DNA of 64,000 nucleotides from Chryseobacterium sp. FH2 (GTDB taxonomy: Bacteria > Bacteroidota > Bacteroidia > Flavobacteriales > Weeksellaceae), in the NCBI RefSeq assembly GCF_001045455.1, contig NZ_LFNE01000001.1:516682-580681 (forward strand), in the 5' to 3' direction. How positions within the stretch are numbered: the stretch's first letter is position 1; each line of letters starts with the position of its first letter. Below are positions 8,062 to 15,856 of the stretch, in pieces. A program made the translations under genes and the position numbers. A model generated the notes under the pieces. It ran no database searches, was not told where the DNA came from, and saw nothing but the letters and a program-made list of their open reading frames with translations.

Positions 8062-9262
8062 GAAAAACGTGGCAAATTCTTCTTTAACATCTATTGCAGG
8101 AGCTGGTCTTACTTTGGGAGCAGACTGGACGATGAATACTTCAGGACAAAAATATTCCGTTACAGGATTAAATGATGTCTCAAATGATTCAGCATTCAAT
8201 ACAATATTAGCTCAAAATCCAGTGGGAAGGGTAGGAAAAACAAATGGGAAACAGCCTTTTCTCAATTTGCCGTCAATTTTGTCTGATGGTGAAAAAACAG
8301 CATGGAAAACAGCAATGAACGGAGGTTGGACTACAAATACAATGAGTGTCGCAAATGTATTCCCTAATATTATAAAATCCGTTAATTACGGTATTTTCAT
8401 TACTATTAATGGGGCTAATCTTAATATTAATCCAAGTACTGCAGCTGTTAGTTTGGTCGATAATGTCTCAGGGGCTGAGACAATTATCCCTAATTCTCAG
8501 ATTACATATGGTGATCCGAATTTGATTTCTATTTGGTTCAAGCCCAATACTTTTGCAGATGGTGAATATACCATTAAAATATTTAATGGTGTTGCCACAG
8601 TACAAACGAGTGGAATTAATAATATTATCATTACCAACAATGCAAACTCGGTTGATACAAGTACTCTTGCATGGGATAAACTGGCTTATACTCAATCTGA
8701 AGCCGATCGTGTAATACAGATTAATGGAAGTACAATAGATTTTGTAACAAATGCCAATAACAAACCTTTAGGATCTGATTTTGGCGTAGTTGCTTCTGCC
8801 AAATCAAGTCAAATATTTACGGGGTCAGATAACTTTTCTTTGAAGGGATATATGATATTAACAGGGAATATAAGTTTACTGGGGGGAGGGCTGCTAGGCC
8901 TGATTAATTCAAATAATAGCAATAATTTGGCTATTGATCCTTTGGTTTCATTAAAAATTACTATTGAAGGTAATAATTGGGCAGACGTTAGAAAATCACT
9001 TAATGAGCAATCATCTGTTCGAATTTACGAAATCCCAAATTACAATCAGGTACGTGTGGACTTTGTTATTTCAAAAAGAGATAATATGGCGAGTATCAGT
9101 GTAAATCATAGTACTGCCTATAATAATACAACCCAAATTTATCAGACCGTTCAAAAAACCATTCCCGAAGATATTCCTTTGTCAATAGGTTTTAAAGGTC
9201 TTAATACTAATAGTACTTCTGTTGCCGTAAAAACGGTATTGGAAGAGGTTTATAAATTCTAG
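7547..9262 (+). CDS. Tail fibre protein, copy 2 (same N-terminal anchor, different tip)
   Basis: A 571-residue paralogue of the gene at 5685. Residues 1-171 match copy 1 almost exactly. Residues 172-260 are diverged homologous sequence (NSSLTSIAGAGLTLG against NSSLTSVAGAGMTLG). Beyond that an IPT/TIG-like sandwich (about 275-365, ending GEYTIKIF) and a C-terminal beta-rich domain differ strongly from copy 1. The design is typical of alternative fibres sharing one baseplate socket, which would widen host or receptor range. It is the last gene of the tail module, followed by a strong terminator. Confidence 0.75.
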   Translation: MSTDKTILKSWFVTAAKPTQDQFWAWMDSYYHKNELLSMNSIYGLENILANKAEASALQYLAVKDGSNIENPEQWKDKLDITLLDSNKANKDATELSPENVEAWRGTLGVGNLPENIATNDGEDDDGNPISGTSYTKEQSDEKYYKKVDAQYFNSNYVLLADGTPKAAGDLGKNVANSSLTSIAGAGLTLGADWTMNTSGQKYSVTGLNDVSNDSAFNTILAQNPVGRVGKTNGKQPFLNLPSILSDGEKTAWKTAMNGGWTTNTMSVANVFPNIIKSVNYGIFITINGANLNINPSTAAVSLVDNVSGAETIIPNSQITYGDPNLISIWFKPNTFADGEYTIKIFNGVATVQTSGINNIIITNNANSVDTSTLAWDKLAYTQSEADRVIQINGSTIDFVTNANNKPLGSDFGVVASAKSSQIFTGSDNFSLKGYMILTGNISLLGGGLLGLINSNNSNNLAIDPLVSLKITIEGNNWADVRKSLNEQSSVRIYEIPNYNQVRVDFVISKRDNMASISVNHSTAYNNTTQIYQTVQKTIPEDIPLSIGFKGLNTNSTSVAVKTVLEEVYKF

Positions 9263-9298
9263 CCTGACATGGAATTTTTATCGAAGTTAAAATTTAAA

Positions 9299-9330
9299 TA
9301 AAAAACCTCAGTTATTGAGGTTTTTTTGTT
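9299..9330 (+). terminator. Rho-independent terminator closing the tail module
   Basis: The inverted repeat AAAAACCTCA / TGAGGTTTTT with a short loop is followed by a run of seven T. It lies 37 nt after the last fibre gene and before umuC. Confidence 0.8.
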
Positions 9331-9476
9331 TAAAATATTTGAAACAAAAACCTTATAATAAAGAATTATATACGACAAAACTTGACGCATTTTAATTTAT
9401 TTATGTTATTGAAAATCATTTGGTTAAACTTAGTGTTAAAATTGTGACTAAACATAATATTCTACTTTAAAAGTCA

Positions 9477-9484
9477 TAATTTTG
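9477..9484 (+). promoter_or_regulatory. Candidate -7 element for umuC
   Basis: TAATTTTG fits the Bacteroidota TAnnTTTG consensus and lies 26 nt before the ATG. No TTG at the usual 17-23 nt upstream spacing was found, so support is partial. Confidence 0.35.
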
Positions 9485-9510
9485 TGTTTTCAAATGCTTA
9501 TTATCTGGTC

Positions 9511-10788
9511 ATGTATGCTTTAGTAGATTGCAATAATTTTTTTGTTTCCTGTGAAAGGACCTTAGACTCTTCGCTCGAAAACAAACCCGTTGTGGTGCTT
9601 TCCAATAACGATGGCTGTGTTGTATCCCGAAGTAAGGAAGCAAAAGATTTAGGAATTCCGATGGCGGCTCCTGCTTTTAAATATAAAGAGCTTTTTAAAG
9701 AACATGATGTAAAATGTTTTTCCGCAAAATTTGAGTTATACAACTTTAAAAGCCAACGCGTTATTGAAATTTCAACAGCCTATGTGGATAAACGTGATTT
9801 TGAGGTATATAGTATTGATGAATTGTTTTTAGATCTTAAGAGTTTTAAGTATATCAATATTTATGATTACTGTGCTGAGATTAAAAATGAAATAAAAAGC
9901 AAGGAAAATATTCCTGTAAGCATTGGTATTGCACCTACAAAAACATTATGTAAAGTTGCTAACAAAATCGTGAAAGATTTTCCGGAAAAATTTCAGGATA
10001 TTTATGTACTGGATACACCCGAAAAAATTGAAAAAGCTTTAAAATGGCTCAATATTGGTGATGTTTGGGGAATCGGAAGACGGCTTGCCGTAAAAATGCA
10101 GGATAATGGCGTTCACAAAGCCTGGGATTTACTTCAAAAGCCTGAAATGTGGGTTCGTAAGATGATGGGAATTCATGGAGTCCGAATGATGAATGAACTA
10201 AAGGGCATTCGTCAATTGGAATTAGGAACCCCTTCTCCAAAAAAATCAATTGCTGTGACCCGAAGTTTTATGGAAATGTTAACCAAGAAAGAAGACGTTC
10301 GTGAACGGGTAGAAACTTTTGGGATGTATTGCTCCGAAAGATTGAGAAAACAAAATACCTGTTGCAAAATAGTGACGGTTTTTGTTCAGACGAATCGGTT
10401 TCGAAGTGATTTACCAGAATATAAGAATGCAATAACTCAGGTTCTTCCCAATCCTACCAATTCCTCTATTCTCATCGGAAGAGTTGTTAATGAGCTTTTT
10501 GAATCTATTTATAAAGAAGGGTTTCATTATAAAAGAGCGGGAGTTATTGTAAATGATTTTGTTCCGGAAGGGGAAAGGTTGATCAATCTTTTTGAAGAAG
10601 ACGCTCAAAATCAGCACCTGCCTGTAATGAAGGCTATGGATGCAATGAATAAAAAATTTGGAAAAGATAAAGTACGTTTGGGAAGTATGAGCGGAGAGAA
10701 TACTTTTGGACGGGCAAAATTATCTCCGGAATATGAAGCTTTTTTAAAAAACAATATACTTCCCGAAGCTAATTTTAGGTTTCATTAA
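9511..10788 (+). CDS. umuC: Y-family DNA polymerase, UmuC-like (Pol V catalytic subunit)
   Basis: A 425-residue error-prone translesion polymerase, the length of E. coli UmuC (422). The N-terminal catalytic palm shows the metal-binding acids: Asp6 in ALVDCNNFF and Asp103-Glu104 in the YSIDELFLDL block, both Y-family hallmarks. A helix-hairpin-helix thumb (IGDVWGIGRRLAVKM, ~190-205) and a little-finger domain follow. The in-frame ATG at 9484 is rejected for ATG 9511, which begins the conserved MYALVDCNNFF. UmuC normally works with cleaved UmuD; no umuD lies beside this gene. It directly follows the tail module and may be prophage cargo or the flanking host gene. Confidence 0.9.
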   Translation: MYALVDCNNFFVSCERTLDSSLENKPVVVLSNNDGCVVSRSKEAKDLGIPMAAPAFKYKELFKEHDVKCFSAKFELYNFKSQRVIEISTAYVDKRDFEVYSIDELFLDLKSFKYINIYDYCAEIKNEIKSKENIPVSIGIAPTKTLCKVANKIVKDFPEKFQDIYVLDTPEKIEKALKWLNIGDVWGIGRRLAVKMQDNGVHKAWDLLQKPEMWVRKMMGIHGVRMMNELKGIRQLELGTPSPKKSIAVTRSFMEMLTKKEDVRERVETFGMYCSERLRKQNTCCKIVTVFVQTNRFRSDLPEYKNAITQVLPNPTNSSILIGRVVNELFESIYKEGFHYKRAGVIVNDFVPEGERLINLFEEDAQNQHLPVMKAMDAMNKKFGKDKVRLGSMSGENTFGRAKLSPEYEAFLKNNILPEANFRFH

Positions 10789-10978
10789 ATCATTTTAGAC
10801 TAATTTGTTTATTTAGTTTGGGATATTAATTTAAATTTCCTGTAAAATCCTGTTTTTGTTTTTCTATAAATTATTAAAATTCCGAATTTTAGTAGTAGAA
10901 AAAAATCTATTTTGATGCATAAGTTGCATTATTTCAATGTTTTAACCTCTGTCTTTCTTCCTTTGCCTATTAAATGGA

Positions 10979-11011
10979 TTGTGGATATATGGAACCTTGG
11001 TGTTATCTTTG
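10979..11011 (+). promoter_or_regulatory. Bacteroidota-type promoter of the C1q-like operon
   Basis: TTG at 10979-10981 and TATCTTTG at 11004-11011, separated by 22 nt, match the TTG-N(17-23)-TAnnTTTG pattern. Transcription would start near 11018, about 30 nt before the first ATG at 11048. The rest of the 10789-11047 gap is AT-rich without other recognisable features. Confidence 0.65.
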
Positions 11012-11047
11012 CAACAGAGTTCTAAATTCTAAAAAAACAAAAATGTT

Positions 11048-11905
11048 ATGAAAAATTTCAATGCTTTTATTGATAAAAGCGTATTAATTATTTTATTTTC
11101 TACTTCGTTTCTTAACAATGTTAACGCGCAAATAGGGATTAATTGCCCTAATCCTCTGGCGAAATTTCATGTTGATGGTGGTAAGGATAATCCTAACACA
11201 GGTTTTCCCAGCAGTAGCCAGCTATCAAATGATATTGTTGTTACCAATGCCGGTTTTGTTGGAGTAGGTGTATTAAACCCCAATGTAAAACTTGATTTAA
11301 GGTCGGCCGGATTACAAAATGCAATCGGATTAGGTACTACCACTATGAGTGCTAATGCAGCAGGAGCAGGGGCGGTCAGATATGAGCCGGTTTCATCAAA
11401 AATTCAGGTTTCGGACGGAAGTGTCTGGGAGGCTGCCATAGTTTTACCTACAAAAGCTGTCGTTGTAGCAAGAATGACCAGCCCGTTTACTGTAAGTGCT
11501 AATGCAGACGTTAATATAACCGGTTGGAACGAAGTCAGAGACTTGTCAAACAGCTTTGATCCTGTTATGGGAATTTTTACAGCCCCGAGAGATGGAGTCT
11601 ACACTTTTTTAATGACCTATAATTTTGTTTCAGGACCTGTAGCCAATTCTTCTGAAGTAACCAGTCAATTTTACAGCCCGAGTACAAATTCTATTTTAGC
11701 ACGTTCGTTTAAAACCTTTGCCCGTGCTAATGAAGATGCCCAGGTAGGAGGTTCGGCAACCATTACTTTAAGGCTGTTTGCTAACCAGACCGTACGCCCG
11801 CAACTACGTCAAAATATAACTTCCACATCTCGGGCATTAAGAATGAATGCAGACTGGACAAACCCTGATGCCGGGTTTAACAACCTCACAATTATTGAAC
11901 ATTAA
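11048..11905 (+). CDS. Secreted C1q-like surface protein 1
   Basis: A 285-residue exported protein. The signal peptide ends near residue 27 (hydrophobic ILFSTSF then NVNA before QIG). The N-terminal mature part holds a repeat-like region common to flavobacterial surface proteins (a FHVDGGKDN stretch, then an IVVTNAGFVGVGVLNPNVKLD strand set). From about residue 137 the C-terminus looks like a C1q/TNF-type jelly roll: FDPVMGIFTAPRDGVYTF is the signature FxxxtGxFtaPxxGxYxF, followed by alternating beta strands. Such domains usually trimerise and bind ligands. It is the first of three tandem paralogues sharing one promoter. No T9SS sorting domain is visible. Confidence 0.7.
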   Translation: MKNFNAFIDKSVLIILFSTSFLNNVNAQIGINCPNPLAKFHVDGGKDNPNTGFPSSSQLSNDIVVTNAGFVGVGVLNPNVKLDLRSAGLQNAIGLGTTTMSANAAGAGAVRYEPVSSKIQVSDGSVWEAAIVLPTKAVVVARMTSPFTVSANADVNITGWNEVRDLSNSFDPVMGIFTAPRDGVYTFLMTYNFVSGPVANSSEVTSQFYSPSTNSILARSFKTFARANEDAQVGGSATITLRLFANQTVRPQLRQNITSTSRALRMNADWTNPDAGFNNLTIIEH

Positions 11906-11915
11906 AAACCAAATT

Positions 11916-12746
11916 ATGAAAATCTTATATAAAGCACTTTTTTTTATTCTATTTTTTTCTGTCACTATACTGCGCGCGCAAGTTGGGATTTATACAAACA
12001 CTCCTTTACGCCCACTTCATATAGATGGTGGAAAAGATAATAGCAGTACGCCTACCACGCCACAGATATTGAATGATGTAGTAGTTACCTCTGAAGGAAA
12101 ATTAGGTGTGGGGCTTTTAGATCCAAAAACTAAAGTAGATATCCGTTCTGCTGATCAGAAAGGTATTATTGGCTTGGGAACCAGTACGCAAACCCCTGCA
12201 GAGGCAGGTCCGGGAGCAATACGATATAGTACGGGAAATATTATTCAGTACTCTGATGGGCTGGGCTGGCATAATCTTCCGATGGCTTTACCGCCAAAAG
12301 CATTGGTTTTGGCTAATAAAAGCAGTAGCCTGCTATTACCTAATAATACAACCACAACCGTGGGCGGATGGGCAGTACTTACTGATTCCCAATCTGATTT
12401 TAATAGTACATCAGGTACTTTCAAAGCACGCCGGGCGGGGTTTTATATTGTTTCATTCAATGTAACACTGGCAGAAGCTAATATTGCCCAAAATTCAAGA
12501 ATAGAAACGATTATTGAAAGCAGTGTTTCAACAAATAATATTCAGATATATAGAAGTGTAAATTCATATCCTGCCTGGGATGTTGCGACAGTCAGTAATA
12601 TTGTAGGAGGCAATTGCACGGCTATTTTTAATTTATCCGCAGGAGATACAATTCAATTCAAAGTATTTCATAATCTGGGCGGTGGCAGGAATATAGACAC
12701 GTCGAACAGTGGAACGAATAACAGTATCAGTATTTACGAACTTTAA
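11916..12746 (+). CDS. Secreted C1q-like surface protein 2
   Basis: A 276-residue paralogue of the neighbouring genes. The start is ATG 11916, where a clear signal peptide begins (MKILYKALFF..., cleavage near RA-QVG); upstream in-frame codons overlap the previous gene. The N-terminal region repeats the HIDGGKDN and VVVTSEGKLGVGLLDP pattern of paralogue 1, then AGPGAIRYS. The C-terminal jelly-roll begins around residue 125 and includes FNSTSGTFKARRAGFYIVSF. Spacing to gene 1 is 10 nt, so they are co-transcribed. The binding partner is unknown; C-terminal strands differ strongly from paralogue 1, suggesting different ligands. Confidence 0.7.
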   Translation: MKILYKALFFILFFSVTILRAQVGIYTNTPLRPLHIDGGKDNSSTPTTPQILNDVVVTSEGKLGVGLLDPKTKVDIRSADQKGIIGLGTSTQTPAEAGPGAIRYSTGNIIQYSDGLGWHNLPMALPPKALVLANKSSSLLLPNNTTTTVGGWAVLTDSQSDFNSTSGTFKARRAGFYIVSFNVTLAEANIAQNSRIETIIESSVSTNNIQIYRSVNSYPAWDVATVSNIVGGNCTAIFNLSAGDTIQFKVFHNLGGGRNIDTSNSGTNNSISIYEL

Positions 12747-12756
12747 ATTAACACAA

Positions 12757-13662
12757 ATGAAATTAAATTATAAAAATATATTGTTTTTAGCTTTAGGCCT
12801 TTCTATCTTTCCTTTAGATAAAATACATGCGCAGATAAGCGTAGGAGGAAATAATCCCAGCTCAGCTAATGCATTGGAAGTAAATTCCACTGAAAAATTT
12901 ATTGTTGATAAAACAGGGAAAATAGGTATCGGTGTTGCAGCTCCGAAATTGGGTGTCGATTTAAGAAACGGAACTAATGGCTCTATGGCAATAAGAATGA
13001 CGAATCAAACCGCTGCAGAAGCAGGAGCGGGCGCAATGCGATATAATCCTAATCCTGCAATAGGAGTTCAGGGATACGTAGAATATTCTGATGGTTCTGT
13101 ATGGGTTCCTATTCTTCCATATGGAAAACCAAGGATTGTAGTAATGGCAGAAAAGACAAATAATAACTGTACGGTTTTTGAGCCGGGACTTTGGGGTGTG
13201 GGAAATTATACGGATGGAATTCCTGGTAAATCGTCTACATATTTGACCTCATGGACGGAAAAATTAGATTCTGATTCAGGACAGCCCAGGGCCAACTTCG
13301 ATCCTGTAACAGGGGAATTTATTGCGCCAAGAGCCGGAGTATATTTTGCTACCTTTACTTTCGCACTTGCATCTAGCCAGGTTAATACAAATTCCGGACA
13401 AAACCAGACAGAAGCTATTTGGGAAGTAAGAAATTCCTCTAATGTTGTAACGCAAAGAGTTAAAACGAATAATGGTTATCCTCAGGATACAGGAAATTCT
13501 CCAAATGCAGTCATTGTTGGTTCAGCTTGTACGGTGAGTGTTTATCTGAATGCAGGAGATAAATTAAGACCGTTTGTGTGGGTAAATGTTGCATGGGATA
13601 CAGATAAACGGCCGCTTCTTAATACCGGAGGCTATAACGTTTTAACGATTGTTGAACAATAG
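12757..13662 (+). CDS. Secreted C1q-like surface protein 3
   Basis: A 301-residue third member of the tandem set, starting 10 nt after paralogue 2. The signal peptide covers residues 1-26 (cleavage near IHA-QIS). The N-terminal part keeps GIGVAAPKLGVDLRNG and AGAGAMRYN but lacks the DGGKDN segment seen in the other two. The C-terminal C1q-like domain contains FDPVTGEFIAPRAGVYFATF and ends with VLTIVEQ, like LTIIEH in paralogue 1. An extra loop before the jelly-roll (about 150-180) carries two Cys-to-Trp stretches absent from the others. It is the last gene before the convergent TPR-AraC regulator. Confidence 0.7.
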   Translation: MKLNYKNILFLALGLSIFPLDKIHAQISVGGNNPSSANALEVNSTEKFIVDKTGKIGIGVAAPKLGVDLRNGTNGSMAIRMTNQTAAEAGAGAMRYNPNPAIGVQGYVEYSDGSVWVPILPYGKPRIVVMAEKTNNNCTVFEPGLWGVGNYTDGIPGKSSTYLTSWTEKLDSDSGQPRANFDPVTGEFIAPRAGVYFATFTFALASSQVNTNSGQNQTEAIWEVRNSSNVVTQRVKTNNGYPQDTGNSPNAVIVGSACTVSVYLNAGDKLRPFVWVNVAWDTDKRPLLNTGGYNVLTIVEQ

Positions 13663-13673
13663 TCTGAAAGCGG

Positions 13674-15227
13674 TTAAACTTTATCGAGAGCTTTTATAAA
13701 TGCAGAAGGATGTATTCCCACAATCTTTTTGAACTCAAGAGAAAAAGCGCTGTGGGAAGAATATCCTGTAATTTCGGCAAGATGGTTGATTTTATACTTT
13801 CTATATTGCAGCTCATTTTTGAGTTTATCCACAATAAAATTAATACGTAAGTGATTGATATATTGATTAAAGTTGAAATTCTTATGTTTTTTAATAACTA
13901 ATGAAAGATATTTTGTATTAACGTTCAGTTCATTGGCTAAATTATATCGCGAAATATTTTTACTATTGAAATGAAGGCTCTTTTCAAAATTTTCCAGACC
14001 TATTAAAATATTTTCCTCTAATTCAGGGGAAATTTTTATATCCTGAGTAATGCTTTTATTAGTTTCATGGTCTTCAGAAGATTCTTGTATATCTTCCTCA
14101 TAGGAAATGGGAGTAATCCCGTTTTGGTAAACCTGGGAAATGATTTCCATATGTTTTTTTCTAATCCGGATGGCTTTAAAAATAACGATTCCGAGAATAA
14201 GGATTAAAATAATGCAGACAGCAATAAGACCCTTGGAAATAGAGTGGCTTTCACTAAGTTTTTCATCAAATTTTTTTTCTTTTGCAGAAAGCGTTTTATT
14301 AACGGCCATTTTTTGATTGTAAGCAATACTGTCTTTCAGCTCGAGGTGTTCTATTTTGTATTTTTTTGCATTGGCAGGATCATTCAGTTTTCCATAGGCT
14401 TTTTCCAGGTTTTCGGTGATTTCTATCTTTTTTTCATTAAAGCCATATATGTTGGCAATTTGCAGCGCTCTTTGATAATAAAAAACAGCACTGTCTATTT
14501 TCTTTTGTTCTGAAAATGAGAATCCTAAATCATGAAGGATATTACATCTGAGATAATTGTTATCAATCCCCACTAGGGCAAGCGCGTTTTTAAAACAGGC
14601 TTTCGCTTCCTCAAACCTCTTTATCTCAGAAAAAGTATAACCCATGTTGGTATAGGCGGAAACAAGAAGCTCACTTCTTCTTGCTGAATTTTTGATTTTT
14701 TTAAACTCCTGAATTGCATTCTTAGAATAATATTCTTTTTTTGCGTACTCTTTTTGATTTAAAAGGATTAAAAATGAATTATAAATCATTCCTTTTAATT
14801 CGTGTCCTTCATCCGTGTTGTCATTTTTTACTTCTGAGATGGCGTTATTCAGGCTTTCTGAAGATTCTTTCAAAAGGCCAAGTTTTGCATATTGGGTTCC
14901 CTGCATTCGGTAAGCTAAAGCTTTTCCGACAGGATAATTGTTTTTTTCTGAAATATGCAGCGCTTTTTCTGTAAAATCCAGTGTAGTTTTGGCGTCAGAT
15001 TTTAGGTAAGAATTGAATGACTTTAAATAATAAGCCTTTGCCAGGTAATTTGGCTGGTTTTCTTTTTTCGCAAATTCGATGATTTGATCAAGAACTATTT
15101 CTGAGCTGTCCGGATTTTTATTAGAAAGCGACCTTGCATATTTATACTTATTCTCAAAATCAAATGTCTGAGAATGGATATGCATAAAGAAAATAACGAA
15201 AAAAAGGAAAAGTATTTTTTTCTTCAT
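13674..15227 (-). CDS. Membrane-bound TPR-AraC transcriptional regulator
   Basis: A 517-residue protein of the flavobacterial TPR-TM-HTH type. The signal-like N-terminus (1-20) exports the sensor part. Several TPR-like helical hairpins fill residues ~25-290, a coiled linker follows, then one transmembrane segment (about 329-349, GLIAVCIILILILGIVIF). The cytoplasmic C-terminus (about 410-510) is an AraC helix-turn-helix pair with the second-helix motif INHLAEITGYSSHSAFSLEFKKIVGIHPSAF. It is the last gene of a minus-strand operon with YdeI and the serine hydrolase, 12 nt downstream of YdeI, and convergent with the C1q trio. Its signal and targets are unknown. Confidence 0.85.
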   Translation of the reverse strand: MKKKILFLFFVIFFMHIHSQTFDFENKYKYARSLSNKNPDSSEIVLDQIIEFAKKENQPNYLAKAYYLKSFNSYLKSDAKTTLDFTEKALHISEKNNYPVGKALAYRMQGTQYAKLGLLKESSESLNNAISEVKNDNTDEGHELKGMIYNSFLILLNQKEYAKKEYYSKNAIQEFKKIKNSARRSELLVSAYTNMGYTFSEIKRFEEAKACFKNALALVGIDNNYLRCNILHDLGFSFSEQKKIDSAVFYYQRALQIANIYGFNEKKIEITENLEKAYGKLNDPANAKKYKIEHLELKDSIAYNQKMAVNKTLSAKEKKFDEKLSESHSISKGLIAVCIILILILGIVIFKAIRIRKKHMEIISQVYQNGITPISYEEDIQESSEDHETNKSITQDIKISPELEENILIGLENFEKSLHFNSKNISRYNLANELNVNTKYLSLVIKKHKNFNFNQYINHLRINFIVDKLKNELQYRKYKINHLAEITGYSSHSAFSLEFKKIVGIHPSAFIKALDKV

Positions 15228-15239
15228 CTTTATTTTAGG

Positions 15240-15851
15240 TTATTTTTTTTCGTATTTCCAATTTCTGCCTTTATTCTCTGCGATCCATTCCAAGGATTGC
15301 TCCATCCGTTTGTTTCGGGTTGCTTCAGTTTTGGTTTTGGTAATCCAATTGATGTATTCTTTTCTGAATGAGGATGATGCGTTGTTAAAATTATCCAGTA
15401 CCTTTTTGTTTTTGCTTAATGTTTCCAGAAAATAATCAGGAATTTCTATTTCGATCTTTGAAGATGATGCTTTTTTCACTGTAATGCCCATATCAGTAAG
15501 TTCCATCGCTTCTTTAATGGCATTTTTAAGCTGAGGTTTTAATGGAAGATCTTTAATGTTGGTAATTTTCCCTAAACTGAACATTGAATTTTTTTCTATG
15601 TCTTTGGTAATTTCCTGCATGGTTTTCATTTCCCTTTCCAACCAAAAGCCGAAGGTACAATGCTGTTTAAAAGAAGCCATCGAGCAAAGGATTTTTCCTT
15701 TATATGTAAAGTTGGGGAAGCTCCATTTCATAGCTTCTTCTACATCAGGACAGCATTCATGAACAAGTTCGCGGAGATAATTCAAAACGGGTTTGGCAAA
15801 ATCCTGAGATTTTTCAATATATTCATCTACTTTTGGACTGTGTTTTTCCAT
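15240..15851 (-). CDS. YdeI/OmpD-associated family protein with DUF1801 domain
   Basis: A 203-residue cytoplasmic protein. Residues ~10-115 are a DUF1801 (YdhG-like) alpha/beta domain with CPDVEEAMKWSFPNFTYKGKILCSMASFK, the family core. The C-terminal ~80 residues fit the YdeI/OmpD-associated (bacteriocin-protection) domain, with IPDYFLETLSKNKKVLDNF and a basic tail ending in WKYEKK. Biochemical function is not known for the family. It lies 5 nt after the serine hydrolase and 12 nt before the TPR-AraC gene, so the three are co-transcribed. Confidence 0.8.
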   Translation of the reverse strand: MEKHSPKVDEYIEKSQDFAKPVLNYLRELVHECCPDVEEAMKWSFPNFTYKGKILCSMASFKQHCTFGFWLEREMKTMQEITKDIEKNSMFSLGKITNIKDLPLKPQLKNAIKEAMELTDMGITVKKASSSKIEIEIPDYFLETLSKNKKVLDNFNNASSSFRKEYINWITKTKTEATRNKRMEQSLEWIAENKGRNWKYEKK

Positions 15852-15856
15852 GATCT

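Larger units (their letters stand above)
1..9262 (+). mobile_element. Right part of a prophage or tailocin contractile-tail module (partial)
   Basis: Twelve consecutive + strand genes with overlapping or nearly touching ends encode tail and baseplate parts in the order usual for P2/Mu-like contractile tails: tape measure, hub (gpD-like), spike (gpV-like), wedge (gp25-like), LysM (gpX-like), gpJ-like, then fibres. No head, packaging, lysis or integrase gene is visible, but the module is cut by the left edge of the window. A terminator at 9299-9330 ends it. Whether it is a full prophage or a tail-only bacteriocin cannot be decided from this window. Confidence 0.85.

Noticed and set aside
12169..12465. 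98-codon frame inside the second C1q-like gene
   Set aside because: A shadow frame in a gene with clear signal peptide and domain; no independent support.
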